In this document: positions 56,122-64,000 of the stretch, one piece after another
Layout of the letters: every line of letters starts with the position of its first letter
How positions within the stretch are numbered: position 1 is the stretch's first letter
Assembly (NCBI RefSeq): GCF_905475395.1
Contig: NC_058342.1
Coordinates: forward strand, 26,074,640-26,138,639
Origin: Chrysoperla carnea
Taxonomy: Eukaryota; Arthropoda; Insecta; Neuroptera; Chrysopidae
Direction of reading: 5' to 3'
Length of the DNA: 64,000 nucleotides
Position numbers and translations under genes: made by a program
The notes under the pieces: model-generated
Told to the model about the DNA's origin: nothing
The model's database searches: none
The model's input: the letters and a program-made list of their open reading frames with translations, nothing else

Positions 56122-59100
56122 GTAAGTTTTTACGCATATTAATATATTTTTTATTGAAACAGTCATGATTATTCGCTCTTTGCGTATTAAGTTGGTTAAT
56201 TGCATTATTTGAATCGAATTAATGTGGGTTTTCGGATTTGTTTTAAATAACTCTCAGCATTACGTTCCGCTGTAGCCACATTCGGACAATTCAAGCACTT
56301 AAAAAAGAATTAAAGACAATAGTAGAAATGATATCAACACCTGAATTGCCAGTTTACTATTTTAGTCTTTGAAACATTTTCCTTTTGTTGTTCCTCCAAG
56401 CGTTTTCGCTTTTCATCTTCCCTTTCCCGCATGGATTATCACAAACTAAGCAGATATCGTTAATTTATTATAGCACAACGAAATTAAATAAAAAATCATG
56501 GCAATAAGGAAAAAAGCCTTGCAAAAGGTAGCAAAAATTATTCCTTATAAAAAAATTAACAACTTTTGTTTGAAACATTCTTTCGTAAACATTACTGTTT
56601 ACCCGTGAGATCGCAACTTAGGAAAAAACTTTGGTGTACATTTTCCCCAAAGCTGTGAAAGAGTTGAAAACTTGCAGATAGATTCAACTAGTGGCTTTGT
56701 AAACCATTCGCGAAAAACGAAACTTAATTCTGGAAAATACTTTCAAAAATTACGAAATTTTTGAAAGTCTTAAAAATTATTTTTATGACGTTCTCACGGG
56801 TAACCATTGATGAACTCCTGAGGTCGATTTTTCGGTATAAATTTTTAAAACCTTATAAACTGTGAGAAATTTAAAGAAGCAACCCTTTTTTCCTTTTAGA
56901 TATTTAGTTTCATTGTACGATTAAGATATGATCAACTGAGATTCCCTATTGAGTCAGTATCTCCCACTTTACCTCCCCTAAATTTCTCGAACATTCGATA
57001 TTTCAAATGAGTTCTGCAAGAAAATTTTTTTTAATTTGTTACCCAGATCAGTGGATACAAATCTATTAGAAAAAAAATTCTGTGCAGTTTTTTTGTCGTT
57101 ATAGACAGCAAAGCTTTGTTATTTATTTGGGGTGCTGATTATAAATTTGAATGAACTGAAGATTATGTTAAGGTGATTGTAATTCTACAGCATTGTAAAA
57201 AAGTTTTGGTTTATTTCATGGTAAATACATATTAACCAAATACATGCTTTGTAGTAAAATAATGAGTTATTTTTGGTTTTACAATACCACGCAACTAAAA
57301 AAATTATATAATATATTGTGTGCAAGTGAGACTTATAAATTTGATAATATAGATATCTCTCTTCAATCATCAATACTCTAACTATAGTCGTCTCTGTTCA
57401 TCAAATGATGGATCTTCGATGAATTCATAATTAAATTAAAATTTTGTTATTATATCATCGACAACCTTATATTTTTATGGTATTCTTATAAACTACAAGA
57501 TTGTTTAAATATTTTAGATAGTTTTTTTATCACACTCTCTAGATTTTTTGATATATAAATATCCAATTGAAAAGTATAACCTATATGATTCATCATTTTT
57601 TCAGTCAATTTTGAACGATAAAATAATAATCAAAAGCCCGGTGGCCTAGGAATTTTTTGTGATTTTTGGAAGCTTTGCTAATCAAAAAATGTATTAAGTT
57701 TTATCGAAATCCCCAGTATTATTCAATTCTTGCATATCTCCTTAATCCTCGCCGTTTTCGAGGTGCAAGTGTTTTTAAATATATGTATTAAACAGGGTGT
57801 CTTTTTTCAGTTGACATATGCTTCAAACTCGATAAATAAATAATTTAATCGAAGGAAATATTTTTTTCATCGAATAATGTTAGTTTCAAAGGCACACATC
57901 TTATAGCGGCATCGAATTCGATCTAAGTTTTCAGGTTCAATTTAAGCCTCACTCTGATTCATAACTTTAAATTAGAAAGTTGTTCTTTATAAATACGCAA
58001 ACATCTTTTGTATTGTTTCAACAGTTTAATCTTATATATTAATACTCTAGCAAGTTTTTTCTGCCCTACCCTTATCTTCCTTATTCCTTTATCAAATTCC
58101 ATGATTTACCCCTTATTTTCAAGTTTGTTATGTCTAAGTTTGAGGAAAAATATACTCACGGTCTAAAAATGTACCGCTTAGGAAAAAACACGCTAGACGA
58201 AACTTGAACGAAAAAACATCATAAATTTAAATAATAAGTTTATTAGGCACACATGTTAGATTTTACAGATGCTCTCCTAATACTCTAAATATATAATATT
58301 CAAAACATTATTAGGCAAACATGTTAGTTTTTACAGATTCTCTCCTAATAATCTAGATATATAATTACTATTTTTAATACATGTTCGCCTAATATTCATT
58401 TAGTGAACTTTTGATTTTTTTCACCACTTTTCTACGAAACATGTTGTTTGTTGTTTTTAGCCACGTGTTACTGTAACTACGAGAGCGGAATTCCGCGCGG
58501 GTCGAGCTAGTTATTGTTATATAAAAAGAAATTGAGGAAATAATTATTTGAATATTTGAACGAGTCATACAAATAAGAAATGTAATCGGTTAATGGCTGA
58601 TGTAACTTTACTAAATAAAAATTATGAAATGGCCTTGAATATGTAAAATTCAATCAATAACTGTCATTTTTTCTAACATTTGATTTTCACCCATAGAGAT
58701 AATACCATAGAGCTACAAAGTCGTCGCCAAATGGTTGATCGCAGTAGAGAGACATTAGAGAAAGTAGTCGCGTGTAGTTGTAGAGAGAGACAGATACACG
58801 GAAAGATTACGGACATTATACCTTAAAATGTTATAAATATGGAAATAATATGCAAGCGTACATAATTTCAAATAATTTCAGTTTTGCCTTGAATTAAAAA
58901 AAAAAAAAGAAACTTGTGCGGTGTTTATTTAATTACAGTGGAACCTGGTTAAGTGAGACATCAAGGGACCTGTCTCACTTAAAGGGATATTCCATTTATC
59001 TAGTGTCACAGTTTTCCAGGTTCAAATAAATATCTGTCTCATTTACAGAGTGTTCCATTAATAGAGGTGAATACAGGTTATTTCAGTTATAGAAGTGCTT

Positions 59101-62100
59101 TTATTAAATAAAATAACGTATTATCAATATCATTGCTGCTACAAAAATTATGAAAACCGAGCCTTCGTGCGAAATCTTGTACCTTTTCTTTAATCATCGA
59201 TACACTTTCCGGAACGTTTTTGTTACGAAGTTGCTTGAACCATGTTAGTTAACACTGTTCAAGTTCAGGATATTCTGATAAACGTACACGTTTTAGTTTT
59301 CATTGTTCTTCAGAACATTGTGATTGAATTTTATCTTTATTCTGAATTATTCTACAAAGAGTAGATTTAAATCTCATTAAATTCGACACAGACTCAACTC
59401 GCGTGTCTTCCCACTTTCATAAACAGATATTAACTTCAGTTTTTCACGCGTTGATAACGAATTGAGCCTTTGTTTCGGAATTTTCCAAAAAAACTTGAGG
59501 ATCAAAAATAGTTAAGTGCGGAATTTGCGGGTAGAATAAGAAAAAAAAGTAAGTAAACAAACAAAACGATGTTATCTCAGTTACAGAGGTTAATGTATAT
59601 AAAATTCACTCGCTGTTTCAGTTATAGAGGTAACCATGAAGGTTATAAAGAAGGAGAACGATCGTTACGTGTTAAAGCATTAGCGCGTCTGTCCCTGAAA
59701 ATTTGTAGAATTTATAGTTCATTTTTCAGCCACCAGCCGCGCTGTCATCAAGAAGTAGTATCTGCGAAGTTAGCTGTTTATGAGTACAAGTAGATGAAGT
59801 TAGTTGCATAATGTACAAATTGATATATCATTTCAAATTAGCGCACAACAGCCCGCTTTTATTGATACAACTTAGCGATCGCAGCGCCTCACTTATTTTA
59901 TCCATATTTCGGGACAATATTTTCTATAGCGATCGTTCTCCTTCTTTATAACCTTCATGGAGGTAACTATGACTATAAAATCGAAAGAACGAATCCCAGA
60001 TATAGAGGTTTACTTATAGAGTTTCGGTTATAGAGGTTTCTAATTTATCCAGGCCCCACTTATCCAAGTTCCACTGTATATGTATACCATACATTCTCAC
60101 ATCACCCCGTTAACTTTTGATACAGTACATAAGTCTTTATTTTCGGGACATACATGACTAAAAAGTTAGTAATTACAGCAGAAACCTTGAATTTAATGAC
60201 ATTAAACTTCAAAGAGAAAGAAATGTGATATTTTTTTAAAATTTAATTATTGTATTTAACACTTACAAGATTTGATACAATCTGTATGACGATTTCTTTT
60301 TAACCGACTTCAAAAAAAAGGAGGAGGTTCTCAATTCGACTGTATTCTTTTTTTTTTTTAATAATAGTAGTATCAGGTGTTCTGAAGAAACGGGTTACTG
60401 AAATCGATATAATTATAGAATAAAATGATTATTTTTAAAATACAATATCCATTAATTTTAATTTACTTAAGCTGTTATCATTAGGAAATATTCACTGTAA
60501 ATATTGGTTTTGGAAATATTATTACGACTACGACCTTCTGTTACAAAAATATCAAATCACACACACACACCCCCCCCTCCCCTCCATCATAAACGATTAC
60601 GAATAGATACTTTCAATTTATTTTTAATATTTTAATAAAAAAAAATTTTAGTCATCTTATCCCCGAAAGTGTAGACTTATACATTGTATCAAAAGTCAAC
60701 GGAAAAGAGAACTTTTTTTTTACGGAATTCCCTGATATTTTCAGGTTTTCCAGTAATGTGGGGACCATTTAACTTACATACTGATTTTCAACCCTCCAGT
60801 TCAATTTGAAGAATCTATGAAGGAGGGATTTCAAACAAATATTTCCAAAATCTCTTAAATAGTGTTCGAGGGGCTAGGAAACGGATTGATAACACATAAA
60901 TTCGTTTCCCTACTTCAAAGATACTTCAAATTTAACTGGAGGGTTGAAAATAGATATGTACGTATATTTAATACAGTGGAACCTTGATAACTCGAACCTC
61001 AAGGGAAATTAAGTTTTGAGGTAATGAGTTTTTGACTTCACAAGTAATTCGAGATACGACTAAAATTTCGACTGAGAAAGGCGCGATCGTATTTTATTAA
61101 CTATGACTTACGGAGTTTGCGTTTTGAACTTCGCAGAGAAATAACATTTTGATACATTTTTTTTCGAGGATTACGACTTATCGAGGTTCCACTATATTAC
61201 GATTATCCATGTTCGTTATTTGTAAAATTTTTCTTACACTTTTTTTCAAAGCAAGTTATAAACTATTAGAGATAGAACAAAAGTTTAAATATAAAAAATA
61301 TTCCTTATAAAAAAATAGACAACTTTTGTTTGAAACATTTTTTCGTAAACATTACTGTTTACCCGTGTGGGCGCGAATTAGGCGCAAATTGTATAGTATG
61401 TATTATATGGGAATATCAGTTAAATTTATGTGGCTATCTAAGAGTGGGTATCTTTCTTTATTTATATGACGTAAAAAAACAAGATTCCTTAATCAATATA
61501 TAATATCTGTCTATACATGGTATTTCAACAATTAACTTAGTCAATTGTTTGTTTTCACTTGTTTTATATAAATATTTGAAACAAATTGTCAAATTATAAA
61601 CATATGTGTTATTAAAAACAAGTGAATTTTTTTTATCAAGAATAATATTGTTTACGTACGATAGCTTCTAAAGTAAACATTTACATGTCGGCTCGTTTTA
61701 TTCATTTTATTGGCTTAATAATAATCTTTTTGCTGGGTTAAACCATAAAAAATGATACGCATAAAATAACCCTGTTAAGTGTGTCGCAAAAGCTTAGCAT
61801 TATATTTCTATTGACTCTGTTAAAAAATAGTATTAAATTTTCAATGTAAACCATATACAGAGTGTTCTATAATTGTCTGCAGAACTTTCGCTTCCCGAAT
61901 AAGCAAAGAAAAAAAGAAAGAAGATGTTCTTTACCAAATTTGGATCTGAAGCCTAATTTACGAGATAATTAACCTACTCTTATGTTAATCAATTAATAAA
62001 AAATAATTTCAAAAAAAAAATTCATCCAATAAAACACTACTTAAACAGAGGATGTGTTTTCATATCATAGTGTGGATGAGTGACCTAAATGCAAAATTAC

Positions 62101-62353
62101 TACTCTCCTATATACTTAAAGTTTAATTTTGTCCAAAAATAACAATTTCTGAATGAAAATTAACAAAAATTTATTAAAAATAATTCTTATTTGTTTCAGT
62201 AAATGATGGACGAACCGCAGTTGTACCACAGTATTCAGGGTTAACCAATGCCTTTGTAACGATATTTCGACAAGAGGGTCTTCGTGGATTCTATCGAGGT
62301 GTTACACCAAATGTTTGGGGTTCTGGTAGTGCTTGGGGATTTTATTTCTTATT
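55950..62353 (+). CDS. SLC25A32: Mitochondrial carrier, folate/FAD transporter type (SLC25A32), first two exons
   Basis: Exon 1 55950-56121 (donor G/GTAAGT) and exon 2 62200-62353 (acceptor TTGTTTCAG, donor GTGAGT) join in frame. Product so far: a polar N-terminus, then [69 protein letters not shown] and [12 protein letters not shown]. This shows the first Solcar repeat: transmembrane helix 1 with the PxDxxK signature (HPLDLIK) and the following matrix helix and TM2. The match to the human mitochondrial folate carrier (HPLDLVKIRFAV, DGLRGLYQGVTPN.WG) is close. Known: an inner-membrane carrier for folate or FAD. ATG at 55950 or 55965 may be the start. The rest lies beyond base 64,000. Confidence 0.9.
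56122..58935. other. SLC25A32-like intron 1, 5' part
   Basis: No gene. An inverted copy of the dispersed repeat family lies at 56,525-56,725 (CAACTTTTGTTTGAAACATT, GTTTACCCGTGAGATCGCAA). A direct duplication with period 68 bp lies at 58,241-58,376 (TATTAGGCACACATGTTAG / TATTAGGCAAACATGTTAG, TCTCCTAATACTCTAAATAT / TCTCCTAATAATCTAGATAT). Confidence 0.6.
59150..59450 (-). pseudogene. Transposase remnant, CENP-B-type DNA-binding region
   Basis: The minus-strand reading has [16 protein letters not shown] (first helix-turn-helix, then a stop), later [20 protein letters not shown], stop, [16 protein letters not shown], stop, [18 protein letters not shown] then IKEKVQDFA. The pattern matches the N-terminal Psq/CENP-B-like domains of pogo/Tigger transposases (..LE..L..WF...R..N.P.S...I..KA...A). 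Multiple stops are present and the catalytic DDE part is absent, so it is dead. Confidence 0.75.
59635..59959. mobile_element. hAT-like MITE, copy 2 (325 bp), nested
   Basis: Ends CATGAAGGTTATAAAGAAGG and CCTTCTTTATAACCTTCATG are perfect inverses. Perfect 8-bp duplications GAGGTAAC flank it (59627-59634 and 59960-59967). The interior matches 34,795-35,149 almost base for base (AGCGCGTCTGTCCCTGAAAA, GATCGCAGCGCCTCACTTAT). The plus frame 59,569-59,793 is spurious. Confidence 0.92.
60079..60973. other. SLC25A32-like intron 1, middle part
   Basis: No gene. A CA tract followed by a C run lies at about 60,556-60,576. A diverged inverted pair around AACCCTCCAGTTCAATTTGA (60,790) and AAATTTAACTGGAGGGTTGA (60,927) suggests another small fold-back element. 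Confidence 0.5.
60974..61194. mobile_element. Pogo-like MITE, 221 bp
   Basis: CAGTGGAACCTTGATAACTC at left and CGACTTATCGAGGTTCCACT at right are inverse, flanked by TA. Non-coding. Confidence 0.8.
61245..61570 (-). repeat. Dispersed repeat family, inverted copy
   Basis: Reverse complement of the 39,120-39,440 block order (GAGATAGAACAAAAGTTTAA, CAACTTTTGTTTGAAACATT, GTTTACCCGTGTGGGCGC, TTGTATAGTATGTATTATAT, CAATTAACTTAGTCAATTGT). Confidence 0.8.
62200..62353 (+). CDS. SLC25A32: SLC25A32-like exon 2
   Basis: 154 nt, enters in phase 1 and leaves in phase 2. It covers the matrix helix and start of TM2 ([37 protein letters not shown]). Confidence 0.88.
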
Positions 62354-62603
62354 GTGAGTAATTTTATTGTTTTTATAGTTATTACATTTTGTTTATTTTT
62401 TTTTTTTGGCGTGGAACCTAAATTTTTATACCATGTATATAAAATATGCAAGGTATACTAAGTTTACTCCCAAGTTTGTAACGCTTAAAAACATGCTTTA
62501 AACAAAATTTTGGTAAAGGTGTTTATAAAATCACCTAATTAATCCATTTCCGGTTGTCTGTCTGTCGTCTGTCTGTCCGTATGTCATCACGATAACTAAG
62601 CAT

Positions 62604-62662
62604 GAGTTCCAGTTATGGAGGTTCTTACTTATCCAGGTCCCACTTAACCAAATTCCAATGTA
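62604..62662 (+). mobile_element. Solitary pogo/Tigger-like right end
   Basis: AGTTATGGAGGTTCTTACTT, ATCCAGGTCCCACTTAACCA and ATTCCAATGTA match the last 60 bp of the element ending at 60,076. Confidence 0.6.
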
Positions 62663-63581
62663 TATTTAAGTTTTTGATGCGGAACCCTAATTATAAAAAA
62701 ATTAAAATACAACCCATGTTATTCGTTGCTATAATAGGTGAAAGAATTTTTAAATCTTTGAAGTATTTTTTGAGTTTATCCATTACAAACAAACATACAA
62801 AAAATCAAATCTTGTCTCTTAGTAAAATTAGTTGAGATTAATGAGTGTAGATAACCTATTGATATTTTAAAGGCGAGCCCCTTTTTTTTGATAAATTTTA
62901 ATATCACACAATTATTGTTTATTGCATCATCAGATTCCAAAAGCCAATCCAAGCGAAACACCAAAATTTGTCAGCTTTTCTTTAAAAGGCATAAAAAGAA
63001 GTGAAAATAAACAATTGACTGAGTTAATTGTTGAAAAACCATGCATAGACAGTGTTGATTACTCTATCACATTACACATACATAACTGATATTCCCATAT
63101 GATACATATTATACAATTTACGTCTAATTTGCGCCCTCACGGGTAAACAATGATGTTTACGAAAAAGTATTTCAAACAAAAGTTGTTTATTGGATAAGGA
63201 ACATTTTTTACATTTAAAAAATTTTGTTTATACGTGCAATTTTGTAAAATTTTTGAACTTTAATTGGGTTAAAAAAGATAATGAAATTGTTGAAAAATAA
63301 CTAAGTATCAACATATTTTGGTAGACACATCAAAAATGAAAAACATCTTAAAATTATTTTCAAAACAGATTATTTCTTTTAAAACCAAAAATTTTGCTTA
63401 CTGGCCTTTAATGAGGGACTTTGATTTATATAAAATATTCAAATATTTGAAATATATTTTAAAAATATGGTTTCATAATAAAACATGTGAAAACAAACAA
63501 TTGACTGAATTAATTGTTGGAATACCATGTATAGACAGTGTTAATTACACAATCGTTTGCTTTTTACGTTATGTAAGTATG

Positions 63582-63760
63582 TTATCTATGAGTCACTCAT
63601 ACCCGACTATTTGTTAAAGCTTGAGGCGCCTAATATCAAGAATGAATCGAAAAATAATTAGGCATGTGGAGTAGATGATGCGTTCCGATTCATTTTTGAT
63701 ATTTTAAATTGAGCGCCTCAAGCTTTTACAAATAGTCGGGTATGAGTGACTCATAGATAA
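63582..63760. mobile_element. Long hairpin / small inverted-repeat element, 179 bp
   Basis: The left arm TTATCTATGAGTCACTCATA, CCCGACTATTTGTTAAAGCT, TGAGGCGCC pairs with GGGAGCGCCTCAAGC-like right arm sequence ending TATGAGTGACTCATAGATAA. The arms are about 70 bp with few mismatches around a 40-bp centre. Confidence 0.85.
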
Positions 63761-64000
63761 AATTATTTTCTACTTTTAGTACAAATAAAAGCTTGTCCCT
63801 TAAAAATTATTTTAAATTATATTAAAATTTTTAAGTCAATTTTTTTTTGGAAAATTTCTATTTTGTTAACTAAATAATCCCAATATTGAAGTTAAGAATT
63901 AAAGAGTTGATTAAACCAATTGTCATCATTGTTTTTTATAAAATTTTTAATTAGATTAAACTAGTTTTTATTTTGTCATAACTAATTAACAATTAAACAA

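Larger units (their letters stand above)
58936..60076 (-). mobile_element. Decayed pogo/Tigger-type DNA transposon
   Basis: Ends CAGTGGAACCTGGTTAAGTG and CTTATCCAAGTTCCACTG are inverse and flanked by TA (58934-58935 and 60077-60078), the pogo-group target duplication. Subterminal repeats (TATAGAGG, CATTAATAGAGG) occur at both ends. A transposase remnant sits on the minus strand at about 59,150-59,450. A hAT-like MITE is inserted at 59,635-59,959. Confidence 0.8.
62354..64000. other. SLC25A32-like intron 2 (continues beyond the window)
   Basis: No coding sequence. It contains dispersed-repeat copies at about 63,000-63,240 and 63,480-63,580 (CAATTGACTGAGTTAATTG / CAATTGACTGAATTAATTGT) and the hairpin element at 63,582-63,760. 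Confidence 0.6.

Overview
The window looks like AT-rich nuclear DNA from an insect. Protein-coding exons are few and far apart. They have GT-AG introns of up to several kilobases, and the introns and intergenic DNA are packed with decayed LINEs, tRNA-derived SINEs, inverted-repeat (MITE-like) elements and simple repeats. The encoded proteins are animal-type (an X11/Mint adaptor, Ubc13, a SLC25A32 carrier, C2H2 zinc fingers) and the transposon repertoire is insect-like. The order cannot be fixed from sequence alone.

Region 1 (about 1-22,400, + strand) is the 3' two-thirds of an X11/Mint/LIN-10 (APBA family) adaptor gene. Exons can be placed at 638-1012, 2849-2885, 5274-5413, 13064-13459, 15707-16141, 17082-17414, 17906-18046 and 19330-19401. 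They encode a linker, a PTB domain, two PDZ domains and the C-terminal PVYI tail. The most notable feature is that two different exons (5274-5413 and 13064-13459) both encode the N-terminal half of the PTB domain and both end in phase 0 before the same downstream exon. This predicts mutually exclusive splicing of the ligand-binding domain. A lysine-rich 33-nt microexon candidate lies between them. The putative 3' UTR carries five degenerate repeats that can form hairpins.

Region 2 (about 22,400-36,700) has no convincing gene. It holds two copies of a long-inverted-repeat element, a hAT-like element with a LINE inside it, further LINE 3' ends and several MITEs.

Region 3 (36,700-46,000) holds a small secreted-protein gene with a clean TATA box, then two paralogous C2H2 zinc-finger genes, both +. 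Their N-termini are studded with SUMO-consensus-like (psi-K-x-E) motifs. One has five near-identical fingers from a recent 84-bp minisatellite expansion and is followed by a 178-bp satellite-like tandem array.

Region 4 (46,000-64,000) holds an intronless Ubc13/bendless-type E2 gene (- strand). Divergent from it is the 5' part (two exons) of a mitochondrial folate/FAD-type carrier gene (SLC25A32 family, + strand), whose first intron contains a decayed pogo/Tigger element with a hAT-like MITE nested in it behind a perfect 8-bp target duplication.

There is no operon-like relationship among these genes. The adaptor, E2, carrier and zinc-finger genes appear to be independent loci embedded in transposon-rich DNA. 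All assignments come from reading the sequence; no database search was run.
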